Made by a program: the position numbers and the translations under genes | Shown here: positions 20,186 to 28,969 of the stretch, in pieces | How positions within the stretch are numbered: position 1 is the first letter of the stretch | How the letters are laid out: every line of letters begins with the position of its first letter | The notes under the pieces: model-generated | The model's database searches: none | What the model was told of the DNA's origin: nothing | What the model saw: only the letters and a program-made list of their open reading frames with translations | Assembly (NCBI RefSeq): GCF_003194625.1 | Contig: NZ_QHKX01000002.1 | Location: 682,001-746,000 of the forward strand | Reading direction: 5' to 3' | DNA length: 64,000 nucleotides | From: Nocardioides solisilvae | GTDB lineage: Bacteria > Actinomycetota > Actinomycetes > Propionibacteriales > Nocardioidaceae

Positions 20186-21316
20186 ATGGACCGACCAGCA
20201 GGCGACCGGGCGGTGGGTGGGGTCCACCTGCGCCGCAGCGAGGAGCACGTGGCGGAGGTCGAGGCCCTCGCCGGGGTGCTCGGCGGCCGGGCCGGCCTGC
20301 CCGAGCTGCTGGGCGCCCTGAAGTACCGGGCCCGGCCGTCGCCGGTGGGACGGCTGCTGGGGCGCGCCGTCGACCGCGCCATCGCCTTCGACTCCTACGA
20401 CCAGCGCGACCCGGTCTGGTGGCCGCAGGGGATCACCACCTCCGCCGACGCCGACCCCTCCGGGCTCGTCGAGGGCCGCCGGCTCGCGGTGGTCACCTGG
20501 TACGCGAAGGAGAAGGACGGGGTGCGCCGCGGCTCGCGGGTCACCTTCCTCGACCTCGACACGCTCCGCTACCGGCACGTGCTGCTGGTCGACGCCCGTT
20601 TCGACGACCGCGGCGAGCTGACGCTGTCGGGGGTGCGGGTCCACGCCGGCGGGATCGCCTGGGCGGGGCCGTGGCTGCACGTCGCCGCGACCGGTCGCGG
20701 CTTCCTCACCTTCCGGGTCGACGACCTGCTCCGGGTGCCGGGCGACGACGAGCGGCCCGACGAGATCGGCCTCTTCGGCGACCGGGTCGCCTCGTTCGGC
20801 CACCACCACGTGCTGCCCGTCCGCTACGCCCACCAGGCGCACGCCGACGAGGGGCACGAGCGGCTGCGGTACTCGTTCCTCTCGCTCGACCGCTCCCCGC
20901 TGCCCGACGCTCCCCCCGACCTGCTCGCCGGGGAGTACGGGCGGGGCCGACAGACCACCCGCCTGGCCCGGCTGGAGCTCGACCCCGACACCTGGCTGCC
21001 GGCCACCGACGAGGAGGGGCTGTCGCGTCCGGCGCTGCACGACGGGGGCGTCCTGGGGATGCAGGGCGCGGTGCGGGCCCGCGGCCGGCACCACGTGAGC
21101 GTCTCCCACGGCCCCTGGGTGCCCGGGTCGGTCTTCACCGGCTCGCCCGGGGCGCTGCAGCGCCACCGGTGGGCGCTGCCGATGGGGCCCGAGGACCTGT
21201 CGTTCTGGCCGTCCGACCGGCCGGGCGAGGACCGCCTGTGGTCGGTGACCGAGCACCCGCGACGCCGCTGGGTCGTCTCGGCGCGACGCTCCTGGTTCGA
21301 CCGGCGCCGTTCCTGA
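20186..21316 (+). CDS. Conserved-looking protein of unknown function
   Basis: 376 aa, no signal peptide or membrane segment. The body is rich in Trp, His, Arg and Asp with repeated beta-type segments such as RLAVVTWYAKEKDG, GGIAWAGPWLHVAATGRG and ASFGHHHVLPVRY, suggesting a beta-propeller-like or other all-beta fold, but no family is recognised. ATG 20186 has TACGGT 7 nt upstream. The gene end falls in a short tandem repeat shared with the convergent thioesterase gene. Confidence 0.65.
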   Translation: MDRPAGDRAVGGVHLRRSEEHVAEVEALAGVLGGRAGLPELLGALKYRARPSPVGRLLGRAVDRAIAFDSYDQRDPVWWPQGITTSADADPSGLVEGRRLAVVTWYAKEKDGVRRGSRVTFLDLDTLRYRHVLLVDARFDDRGELTLSGVRVHAGGIAWAGPWLHVAATGRGFLTFRVDDLLRVPGDDERPDEIGLFGDRVASFGHHHVLPVRYAHQAHADEGHERLRYSFLSLDRSPLPDAPPDLLAGEYGRGRQTTRLARLELDPDTWLPATDEEGLSRPALHDGGVLGMQGAVRARGRHHVSVSHGPWVPGSVFTGSPGALQRHRWALPMGPEDLSFWPSDRPGEDRLWSVTEHPRRRWVVSARRSWFDRRRS

Positions 21317-21366
21317 CCCGGCGCCGTTCGTGACCCAGCGCCGTTCGTGGATCAGCGCCGGCGCGG
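21303..21366. repeat. Short tandem repeat across two convergent gene ends
   Basis: A 17-18 bp unit (GGCGCCGTTCGTGACCC-like) is repeated about three times with a partial fourth copy (GCGCCGGCGCGG). It contains the stop of the unknown protein gene and the last codons and stop of the thioesterase. The C-termini RRRS and RRR of the two proteins come from it. Confidence 0.6.
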
Positions 21367-22152
21367 GACCATCGCGAGCTGGCGGGACTGGGCGACGAGC
21401 CGGCCGCTGGAGTCCCAGACCTCGCAGTCCTCCTCGAAGAGGCCGCCGGCCACGTTCGTGGTCCAGGCGCGGACCTTCAGCCAGCCCGGCGCGGGCCGCG
21501 CCCGCACGTGGGCGGTGAGCTCGAGGGTGGGCGCCCAGCCGGTGTAGCCGAGGTCGAAGACGACCGGGGGCAGCGAGTCGACCATCGTGAGGAGCACCAG
21601 CGGGTCGGGGTCGCGGCCGTCCTTGAGGCGCAGCCACGCGCGGATCTCCCCCGAGCCGCTGGGCTGGCCCAGCGCCCAGCCCACGGAGGCGGGGTCGAAG
21701 AGCATGTCGAAGCGGCCCATCAGCGGCGGCGAGGCCGCGGGGTTGAGGTCGGCGGAGAAGCACTCCTCGGGCGGGGGGATCTCGAACGGCTCGACGCTCG
21801 TGCGGACCTCGCCGTCGAGGCGCTCCAGGTCGCCGTACGTCGCCAGCACCGCGATCTTGTCGGCCCCGTCCTGGACGAGGGTCGCCTCGGCGGTGCCGAC
21901 GGTCCCGCCCTCGCGCACCACCCGGGTGCGGACCTCGGCGGGCCCGGCGCTGGAGGGCCCCAGGTAGTGGGCGCTCACCACCAGCGGGTCGGGCTTGGTC
22001 GGCAGCTCGCGGCGGATCGCCTCGGCCATCGTGGCCAGCAGGATCCCCCCGTTGATGCCGCCCCCGATGTGCCACCCGTGGTCCAGGACGGCGTCGTACA
22101 CCCCGCCCTCGCGGGGGGTGAGGGCGAGGGCTGCGTCGAACTCACTGGTCAT
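21352..22152 (-). CDS. Acyl-CoA thioesterase-like double-hotdog protein
   Basis: 266 aa. The pattern WHIGGGINGGILLATMAEA and later FDMLFDPASVGWALGQPSG...WLRLKDG fits the TesB-like thioesterase family (4HBT_3), in which two hotdog folds hydrolyse acyl-CoA. No catalytic residue can be assigned with certainty by eye. ATG 22152 has TAGCAT 6 nt upstream (22159-22164). Monocistronic, convergent with the unknown protein gene. Confidence 0.82.
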   Translation of the reverse strand: MTSEFDAALALTPREGGVYDAVLDHGWHIGGGINGGILLATMAEAIRRELPTKPDPLVVSAHYLGPSSAGPAEVRTRVVREGGTVGTAEATLVQDGADKIAVLATYGDLERLDGEVRTSVEPFEIPPPEECFSADLNPAASPPLMGRFDMLFDPASVGWALGQPSGSGEIRAWLRLKDGRDPDPLVLLTMVDSLPPVVFDLGYTGWAPTLELTAHVRARPAPGWLKVRAWTTNVAGGLFEEDCEVWDSSGRLVAQSRQLAMVPRRR

Positions 22153-22216
22153 GCGCGGATGCTATGCGCCGTGCCCGACGGGGCAGACGGGCCGGGTGCC
22201 CGCACCACCCAGCCTG

Positions 22217-23119
22217 GTGAGCCAGCTCCTCACCGTCGGACCCCACGCCGGCGCACCGGGTGGCGCTCCGGGCCTCGCTCTCGGTGCTGGTCCCGCTGCT
22301 CCTGCTGTGGGCGCTCGACCGGCAGGACCTCTCGATCTACGCCGCCTTCGGGGCCTTCACCTCCCTCTACGGCCGCACCCGGACCGGGCTCTCCCGGCTG
22401 CAGATGCAGGCGAGCCTGGCCGTGCTGCTCACCGGGGCGGTGGTCGGCGGCGTGGCCGTGGGTCTCTCGGCGCACCGCGACTGGCTGGTCGTGCCGACCG
22501 GGGCGCTGGTCGCGGGGATCGGCTCGCTCGTCTCCGACGCCCAGGACTGGCACCCGCCGGGCCCGCTCTTCCTCGTCTTCGCCTTCGCGGCCTGCGCGTC
22601 GTTCCCCTCGCGTCCGGCCGACCTCCCCGTCGCGGCGGGGGTCGCCGCGGGGTCGCCGGGACCCTCGCGACGGCGGCGGGCATCGGGCACCCCTACTGGG
22701 CGATGGTCTCCGCGATCGTGCCGCTGGCGCCCCGGGAGCTCGGCGTCCAGCTGGTCCGCGGCCTGCAGCGGATCGTCGGGACCCTGGTCGGCCTCGCCCT
22801 GGCCGCCGCGCTCCTGGCCCTCGACCTCACGGGGCTCGCGCTGATCCTCGTGGTGGTGCTGCTGCAGGCCGGCGCCGAGCTGTGGGTCGGACGCAACTAC
22901 GCCGTCGCGCTGGTGGCGGTCACCCCCCTCGCCCTGCCGATGGTGCACCTCGTCGCGCCCGTCCCCGCCGGCGACCTGCTCCTTGACCGGGGCGTGGAGA
23001 CGGTGGTCGGGGCGGTCGTGGGGATCGCCCTGGCGTGGGCGACCCGCTCCCGCGGCCCCGGGCACCCCCGGGACGACACGGGTGGGCCGCGTCTGGGTCC
23101 TGCGGACGCCGCGCGCTAG
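22217..23119 (+). pseudogene. FUSC-like membrane protein gene with two opposite frameshifts
   Basis: The family-like protein runs through two frames. It begins in one frame at GTG 22217 (a GTG at 22196 is possible) with SQLLTVGPHAG. It must shift at about 22253, where one G appears extra, to continue as HRVALRASLSVLVPLLLLW in a second frame (22254 to ~22655). It must then shift back at a GGGG run near 22655, where one G appears missing, to continue as VAGTLATAAGIGHPYW to 23119. Reassembled, it has several membrane segments and resembles the FUSC/aromatic-acid-exporter-like family. The indels could be real decay or base-calling errors. The first frame stays open throughout but encodes nonsense between the shifts. 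Confidence 0.7.
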
Positions 23120-23304
23120 GCTGTGCCCAGCACGGCCCCGGAGTCTTTCGTCAGCAGCCCCGCCTCTGCGCCTCGCTCCTCCGGGACGACAGCCCCTCGG
23201 CCTCCCTCGGTCGCTGGAGTCGGACCTCGCTCGCGGGCCGTGCCGAACCGACAGCACGCTCCGGTGCACCCGCGGCCGCCGCGGGAGCCCCGACGAGGAG
23301 GAAC
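23117..23304 (+). promoter_or_regulatory. Promoter and ~175 nt structured leader of the SNF2 gene
   Basis: TAGGCT at 23117-23122 is a plausible -10, placing the transcript start near 23129. The leader up to the start codon at 23305 has no convincing ORF. Its ends can pair over distance: GCACGGCCC (23130-23138) with GGGCCGTGC (23235-23243), with a CCGGAG/CTCCGG pair inside. A strong GAGGAGGAA ribosome site ends it. No known riboswitch class is recognised. Confidence 0.5.
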
Positions 23305-25443
23305 TTGTCCGGCCAGACGAAGTCCGCGAGCCGCACGCGCGGCAACCGGCGCCCACGCCGCAGCACCCCCAGGCGTCTCGACAACGACGGGATCATCCCG
23401 GTGCTGGCGCGCGCCGTGCGCGAGATCGAGGCGGAGGCCCAGCGCGGCCGCGTCTCCCCGTCGGCCCGCACCCGGTTCCAGGTCGTGGCGCTGCTCGTCC
23501 GCGAGGAGCGGGCCCGCGTCAAGGAGGACGCCGAGGCCACGGAGGTGCAGAAGGCGGAGCAGCTCAAGCGCCTCGACGGCGTGGCGACGATCCTCGCCAA
23601 GGCCGCCGCCCGCGACACCACGCTCCTGGTGCTGCTGGCCGAGGACGCCGAGGTCTCCGACTCCGCCCGCGCGCTGCGGCGCAAGATGCTCGAGGCCGCC
23701 GGCGTCGAGGTCGTCGAGGAGGAGCCGCCCGCCGCGGTCGAGGGCGAGGTCCCCGCGGTCCCGGAGCGCCGCGTCGTCCCCCGCTCCGTCGTCGCCCGGC
23801 AGCTGGCCAACCCGTTCCAGGTGCCCGACTTCGAGGGCGCCGCCCGGCGGCTCGAGCCGAAGACGCACCGGCTCGCCAACTGGGAGCTGATCGGGCCGCT
23901 GCTGCGCTCGTTCGAGCTCGCCAACGGCGCCCCCGCCTGCCTGGAGATGCCCGACCCGCGCGACCGGCGCACCCGCGACGGCCTCGAGATGATGCGCCAC
24001 CAGGCGCAGCTGGTGGCCGCCGTCAAGGAGGGCCACCGGACCTTCCTGCTGGCCGACGAGCCGGGTCTCGGCAAGACCGCGCAGGCGCTGCTGGCGGCGC
24101 AGGCTGCCGACGCGTTCCCGCTGCTGGTGGTCGTGCCCAACGTCGTGAAGACCAACTGGGCCCGCGAGGCCCAGCGCTGGGTGCCCCGTCGCAAGGCCAC
24201 CGTGATCCACGGCGACGGCCACGACATCGACGGCTTCGCCGACATCGTCGTGGTCAACTACGAGGTGCTCGACCGGCACGTCGGCTGGCTCGGCGACCTC
24301 GGCTTCCGCGGGATGGTCGTCGACGAGGCCCACTTCATCAAGAACCGCAAGTCCCAGCGCTCCCAGCACGTGCTGCAGCTGGCCGACCGGATCCGGCAGC
24401 GCACGGTCCGGCCGCTCCTCATGGCGCTGACCGGCACCCCGCTGATCAACGACATCGAGGACTTCACCTCCATCTGGCAGTTCCTCGGCTGGATCGACGA
24501 GAAGAAGCCGCTCCCCGAGCTGATGGCGCGCCTGGAGGAGACCGGGCTGACCCCCGAGGACAAGCCCTTCTACCCGGCCGCCCGCCGGGCCGTGGTCGAC
24601 ATGGGGATCGTGCGCCGTCGCAAGGTCGACGTGGCCGCCGACATCCCGGCCCGCCGGATCGCCGACATCCCGGTCGAGCTCGACGACGAGGCCGGCCGCT
24701 CGATCCGGGCCGCCGAGCGCGAGCTGGCCCGTCGCCTGGTGGAGCGCTACGACCGGGTGATGGCGGCCCGCGACGAGGAGAAGCGCGTCGCCGGGATCGA
24801 CGAGGAGCTGGTGCGCCGGGTCGCGGAGTGGGAGCGCGACGAGACCGACGACAACGCCTCCGGCGAGAACGTCTTCTCGATGATCCGCCGGATCGGCACG
24901 GCCAAGGCCCCGCTGGCCGCCGACTACGCCGCCCAGCTGGCGCGCAGCGTCGGCAAGGTCGTGGTCTTCGCCAAGCACGTGGACGTCATGGACGCCTGCG
25001 AGCGCCTCTTCGCCGAGCGCGGCATCCGCCACTCCTCGATCCGCGGCAACCAGACGCCGAAGGCGCGGGAGGCCGCGATCGACTCGTTCGTCAACGACCC
25101 CGAGGTGGCGATCGTGGTCTGCTCGCTGACCGCGGCGGGCGTGGGCCTCAACCTGCAGGTCTCCTCCAACGTCGTGCTGGCCGAGCTCTCGTGGACCGAC
25201 GCCGAGCAGACCCAGGCGATCGACCGGGTGCACCGGATCGGCCAGGAGGAGCCGGTCACGGCGTGGCGGATCATCGCCGCGCAGACGATCGACACCCGGA
25301 TCGCCGAGCTGATCGACTCCAAGGCGGGCCTCGCGGCCCGCGCCCTGGACGGCTCCGACGAGGAGGTCACCGCCTCGGCCGACATCCAGGTGGAGGCCAT
25401 GGTCGCCCTGCTCACCGACGCCCTGCACAAGCGCCGCCGGTGA
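23305..25443 (+). CDS. SNF2-family DEAD/DEAH helicase-like ATPase
   Basis: 712 aa. Residues ~1-180 are a charged, helical N-terminal region of unknown role. The SNF2 ATPase core follows: Walker A LADEPGLGKTAQALLA, DEAH box VVDEAHFIKN, motif III LTGTPLINDIEDF, and the C-terminal RecA-like lobe with VFAKHVDVMDACE, VCSLTAAGVGLNLQ and the final DRVHRIGQEEPV. Such proteins translocate on double-stranded DNA and remodel protein-DNA complexes. The start is TTG 23305, fixed by the GAGGAGGAA site 2-3 nt upstream; no ATG or GTG is well placed. It overlaps the next gene as GTGA, indicating coupling. Precise function unknown. Confidence 0.88.
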   Translation: MSGQTKSASRTRGNRRPRRSTPRRLDNDGIIPVLARAVREIEAEAQRGRVSPSARTRFQVVALLVREERARVKEDAEATEVQKAEQLKRLDGVATILAKAAARDTTLLVLLAEDAEVSDSARALRRKMLEAAGVEVVEEEPPAAVEGEVPAVPERRVVPRSVVARQLANPFQVPDFEGAARRLEPKTHRLANWELIGPLLRSFELANGAPACLEMPDPRDRRTRDGLEMMRHQAQLVAAVKEGHRTFLLADEPGLGKTAQALLAAQAADAFPLLVVVPNVVKTNWAREAQRWVPRRKATVIHGDGHDIDGFADIVVVNYEVLDRHVGWLGDLGFRGMVVDEAHFIKNRKSQRSQHVLQLADRIRQRTVRPLLMALTGTPLINDIEDFTSIWQFLGWIDEKKPLPELMARLEETGLTPEDKPFYPAARRAVVDMGIVRRRKVDVAADIPARRIADIPVELDDEAGRSIRAAERELARRLVERYDRVMAARDEEKRVAGIDEELVRRVAEWERDETDDNASGENVFSMIRRIGTAKAPLAADYAAQLARSVGKVVVFAKHVDVMDACERLFAERGIRHSSIRGNQTPKAREAAIDSFVNDPEVAIVVCSLTAAGVGLNLQVSSNVVLAELSWTDAEQTQAIDRVHRIGQEEPVTAWRIIAAQTIDTRIAELIDSKAGLAARALDGSDEEVTASADIQVEAMVALLTDALHKRRR

Positions 25444-26294
25444 CCGCCGACGTCCTGCTCGCCACCTTCCAGCTGCTCCCCGACGGCGAGCCGGGCGGCG
25501 CGCTGCTCGTCGAGGCGCTGGCCGCGCGCGGGGTCGCGGCCCGCTGGGCCGTCTGGGACGACCCGGCGGTGGACTGGGCCGCCGCCGGCCTCGTCGCCGT
25601 CCGCGCCACCTGGGACTACCACCGCCGGTGCGAGGAGTTCCTGGCCTGGAGCCGTCGGGTGGCCGCGACGACCACGCTGCTCAACGGACCCGACGTGTTC
25701 GCCTGGAACGCCGACAAGGCCTACCTGGTCGGCCTGGGCGAGCTCGTCGCGACGCTCCCCACCGCCCTGCTCGAGGACGCGGCGCTGGTCCCGGGCCTCG
25801 GCGCGGCGATCGAGCGCTGGGGCACCGTGGTGGTGAAGCCGCGCACGGGGGCCGGCGGGGTGGGCGTCGTCGTGGCCGACCGCACCGACGACCAGCGCCT
25901 GGAGGGCCTGACCCCGGGCCCGTGGGTGGTGCAGCCGCTCGTGGAGTCGGTGCGGACCACCGGCGAGTCGTCGCTCCACGTGCTCGACGGCGGGGCCGTC
26001 TCGCAGGTCGACAAGGTCGCCGTCGGCGAGGAGGTGCGGGTCCACGGCTCGTACGGCGGCCGCTCGCGGCTGGTGCCCCTCGACGCCGAGCGGGCCGCGC
26101 TGGCGGAGCAGGCCGTGCGGGCCGCCGCCGACCTGCTCGGCGCCGACCTCGCCTACGCCCGGGTCGACATGATGCGGCACGACGGCGGGTGGCGGGTCAG
26201 CGAGCTGGAGCTGATCGAGCCGGGGCTCTACCTCGACGTCGACCCGGCCAACGCCGAGCGGTTCGCCGACCTGGTCACCGGTCGCCTGCGATGA
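25440..26294 (+). CDS. ATP-grasp (RimK/glutathione synthetase-like) enzyme
   Basis: 284 aa. The C-terminal two thirds form an ATP-grasp fold: VVVKPRTGAGGVGV (ATP-binding lysine and glycine loop), WVVQPLVESV, and the metal-binding end with DMMRHDGGWRVSELELIEPGLYLD. The N-terminal domain has VRATWDYHRR and LNGPDVFAWNADKAYL, typical of a widespread family of uncharacterised ligases. Family members join a carboxylate to an amine with ATP; substrates here are unknown. GTG 25440 overlaps the SNF2 stop (GTGA). Its 3' end overlaps convergent prfC by 20 bp. Confidence 0.82.
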   Translation: MTADVLLATFQLLPDGEPGGALLVEALAARGVAARWAVWDDPAVDWAAAGLVAVRATWDYHRRCEEFLAWSRRVAATTTLLNGPDVFAWNADKAYLVGLGELVATLPTALLEDAALVPGLGAAIERWGTVVVKPRTGAGGVGVVVADRTDDQRLEGLTPGPWVVQPLVESVRTTGESSLHVLDGGAVSQVDKVAVGEEVRVHGSYGGRSRLVPLDAERAALAEQAVRAAADLLGADLAYARVDMMRHDGGWRVSELELIEPGLYLDVDPANAERFADLVTGRLR

Positions 26295-27957
26295 GCGGCT
26301 CGAGCACCAGGTCGGGGTGGTCGCGCTCCATCACGCTCATCCGCCACTTGTCGGGGGCCAGCACCAGCGGGGTGCCGTCGGTGCGCTCCATCACCTCGAC
26401 GCCGCGGACCGCGGCGAAGGTGGGCGCCGAGGCGGCGTCGGTGCGCCTGGCCTGCGTGTAGCCGAGCATCTCCAGGCGGATCGAGGCGCCGAACTCGCTC
26501 TCCATCCGCGCCTGGGCGACCTCGAACTGCATCGGCCCGACCGCCGCGAGCACCGGCGACTGCTGGCCGCGCAGGTCGGAGCGGAGCACCTGGACCACGC
26601 CCTCGCTGTCGAGCTGCTCGATGCCCTTGCGGAACTGCTTGAACCGGCCGCTGTCGCGGGCCGTGGCCACCGCGAAGTGCTCGGGCGCGAAGGTGGCGAT
26701 CGGCGGGTAGGTGACGGGCTCGTCGACGTAGATCGTGTCGCCGATGCGCAGCGTCATGGCGTTGACGAGGCCGATGATGTCGCCGGGGTGGGCGGTGTCG
26801 AGCACCCCCCGCTCGGAGCCGAAGAGCGTCTGGGCGTACTTGGTCGCGAACGGGCGGCCGGTCTGGGCGTGGGTGACGATCATGCCGCGCTCGAAGACGC
26901 CCGAGCAGACGCGGGCGAACGCCACCCGGTCGCGGTGCTGGGTGTTCATGCCGGCCTGCACCTTGAAGATGAAGGCGCTGAACGGCGCGGTCACCTCGCG
27001 GACCTCCAGGGGCCGCCCCTCGGCGTCCTCCTCGCCGTGCCGGAAGGGCACGGCCGAAGGCGCCAGCTCGACGAGGGTGCGCAGGATGCTGGAGACGCCG
27101 AAGTTGGAGATCGCGGAGGCGAAGAGGACGGGCGTGGTGAAGCCGGAGAGGAAGAGCTCCTGGTCGTGGTCGGCCCCGTCGGCCGACAGCAGCTCGGACT
27201 CCTCCACCGCCGCCGCCCAGACGTCGCCCTCGCGGGCCTGCGCCGCGTCGGCGCCCATCCGCTCCTCGGGCGCCCGGGTGGCCCCGCCCGCGGTCCGCGT
27301 GTAGGCGACGTACTCCCCGGTGCGCCGCTCCAGCACGCCGCGGAAGTCGCCCGCGATGCCGACCGGCCACGTCAGCGGCGTCGGGACCAGCTTGATCTGC
27401 TCCTGGATCTGCTCCATCAGGGCCAGCGGGTCCAGGCCCGGGCGGTCCCACTTGTTGATGACGGTGATCACCGGCAGGCCGCGCGCCTTGCAGACCCGGA
27501 AGAGCTTGAGGGTCTGCGGCTCGAGCCCCTTGGCGGCGTCGACGAGCATCACGGCCGCGTCGACCGCGGAGAGGACGCGGTAGGTGTCCTCGGAGAAGTC
27601 GGAGTGGCCGGGGGTGTCGACGAGGTTGACGACCTGGTCCTCGTAGGCGAACTGCAGGGCCGCCGAGGTGATCGAGATGCCGCGTTCCTTCTCGATCTCC
27701 ATCCAGTCCGAGACCGTCGCCTTGCGGCCCGCCTTGCCGTGCGTCGCGCCCGCCTGGTTGATGACCTGGGCGTGCAGGGCCAGCGCCTCGGTGAGCGTCG
27801 ACTTGCCGGCGTCGGGGTGGCTGATCACCGCGAAGGTACGGCGGCGCGCCGCCTCGCGGGCGACGTCCTGGGCGGACGCGGAGGTGGCGGTGGAGGCGCT
27901 GTCGGTGCCGGTGCTGGGGGCGTTGCTGGCGGGGGCTGCGGAGGTCACGTGCCCCAT
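26275..27957 (-). CDS. prfC: Peptide chain release factor 3
   Basis: Translational GTPase that recycles RF1/RF2 after termination. 560 aa. Seen: G1 SHPDAGKST, the switch I region with KERGISITSA, G3 DTPGHSDFSEDTYR, G4 NKWDRPG, and the RF3-specific C-terminal half (PMQFEVAQARMESEFG). An insertion of about 30 residues rich in Ala/Glu (GATRAPEERMGADAAQ) follows G4. ATG 27957 has GGAGG 3-7 nt upstream; an in-frame GTG three codons later is better spaced. The first 27 residues are low-complexity. Its start lies inside the end of the upstream GNAT gene. Confidence 0.95.
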   Translation of the reverse strand: MGHVTSAAPASNAPSTGTDSASTATSASAQDVAREAARRRTFAVISHPDAGKSTLTEALALHAQVINQAGATHGKAGRKATVSDWMEIEKERGISITSAALQFAYEDQVVNLVDTPGHSDFSEDTYRVLSAVDAAVMLVDAAKGLEPQTLKLFRVCKARGLPVITVINKWDRPGLDPLALMEQIQEQIKLVPTPLTWPVGIAGDFRGVLERRTGEYVAYTRTAGGATRAPEERMGADAAQAREGDVWAAAVEESELLSADGADHDQELFLSGFTTPVLFASAISNFGVSSILRTLVELAPSAVPFRHGEEDAEGRPLEVREVTAPFSAFIFKVQAGMNTQHRDRVAFARVCSGVFERGMIVTHAQTGRPFATKYAQTLFGSERGVLDTAHPGDIIGLVNAMTLRIGDTIYVDEPVTYPPIATFAPEHFAVATARDSGRFKQFRKGIEQLDSEGVVQVLRSDLRGQQSPVLAAVGPMQFEVAQARMESEFGASIRLEMLGYTQARRTDAASAPTFAAVRGVEVMERTDGTPLVLAPDKWRMSVMERDHPDLVLEPLIAGDR

Positions 27958-28439
27958 GATCCTCCGGGACCCAGGGTTTTCCCGAACCAGTGGCCCGCAT
28001 GGGGGTTGCCGTTGTAGTCCTCGACCGGCTCGTAGCCCGCGCTCCGGTAGAGCGCCACCGCCGGCGCCATGGTGGGCCCGGTGTCGAGGCGCACGACGTC
28101 GGCGCCCAGGCTCCACGCGTCCTCCTCCAGCCGGGCGAGCAGCGCCCGCGCGACGCCGCGGCGGCGGCCGGCGGGGGCGACGTACATCCGCTTCACCTCC
28201 GCGACCCGCGGTCCGAGCAGGCGGACGCCGCCGCACGCGACGGGCGCGCCGGCCAGGGTGACGAGGTGGAACGCCCCCGTCGGGGGGACCATCTCGTCGG
28301 CGGTGACGGAGCCGCCCTCGCCCTGGTGCAGCACGATCCCCTCCCCCGCGAGCTCGGCGGCGTAGTCGGCGAGCAGCGCCTCGACCCGCGGGTCGTCGGC
28401 GCGGACGAGCAGGAACTCGGGCTGGACGGCGTCGCTCAC
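27945..28439 (-). CDS. GNAT-family N-acetyltransferase
   Basis: 164 aa. Acetyl-CoA binding loop VKRMYVAPAGRRRGVARALL and motif B VALYRSAGYEPVEDYNGNPHAGHWFGK are clear; the C-terminal NPHAGHWFGK pattern is common in the PhnO/ArgA-like small acetyltransferases of actinobacteria. GTG 28439 is preferred: CAGAAT lies 7 nt upstream as a leaderless-type -10, and the ATG at 28448 would sit on that hexamer. The 3' end overlaps the prfC start by 13 bp, so the two may be coupled. Confidence 0.82.
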   Translation of the reverse strand: MSDAVQPEFLLVRADDPRVEALLADYAAELAGEGIVLHQGEGGSVTADEMVPPTGAFHLVTLAGAPVACGGVRLLGPRVAEVKRMYVAPAGRRRGVARALLARLEEDAWSLGADVVRLDTGPTMAPAVALYRSAGYEPVEDYNGNPHAGHWFGKTLGPGGSWGT

Positions 28440-28486
28440 GGGACCCATTCTGGCCGGACGCCCGCAGGACCGGCACGATGGGCACC

Positions 28487-28969
28487 ATGTCCGTCCCGGG
28501 AGAGCGCGCGCTGCTGGAGAAGATGCTCGACGACCAGCGCCGCGAGGTCGCCCGCCTCCTCGACGGGCTGGACGAGGAGGCAGCGCGGGCGCGGCTGGTC
28601 CCCTCGCTGACCACCCCCCTCGGGCTGGTCAAGCACGCGACCTTCGTCGAGCAGGTGTGGTTCCACTCCCGGGTCGCCGGGGTGCCGCGGCGCGAGCTGG
28701 GCATCCCGGCGACCGTGGACGAGAGCTTCGGGCTGACCGACCAGGACACGGTGGCCGCCGTGCTGGCCCGGCACCGGGCGGCGTGCGAGCACTCCCGCGC
28801 CGTCGCGGCGGTCCACGAGCTGGACGAGGAGTGGGAGTGGCACGGCGCGCGGGTGAGCCTGCGCTTCGTCCACCTGCACATGATCGCCGAGCTGGCCCGG
28901 CACGCGGGACACGGCGACATCCTCGTCGAGCAGCTGCGCGCCGGCGGCGCGCCCGGGCATCACACCTAG
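28487..28969 (+). CDS. DinB/DUF664-family protein
   Basis: 160 aa, paralogous in type to the DinB-like gene at 5.4-5.9 kb. Candidate metal ligands: LGLVKHATFVEQVWFHSR and the C-terminal HMIAELARHAGHGDILVEQL. Members include thiol-dependent transferases; no substrate can be assigned. ATG 28487 has CACGAT 7 nt upstream; an ATG at 28478 is the alternative. Its TAG stop overlaps the stop of the convergent hydrolase gene. Confidence 0.8.
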   Translation: MSVPGERALLEKMLDDQRREVARLLDGLDEEAARARLVPSLTTPLGLVKHATFVEQVWFHSRVAGVPRRELGIPATVDESFGLTDQDTVAAVLARHRAACEHSRAVAAVHELDEEWEWHGARVSLRFVHLHMIAELARHAGHGDILVEQLRAGGAPGHHT

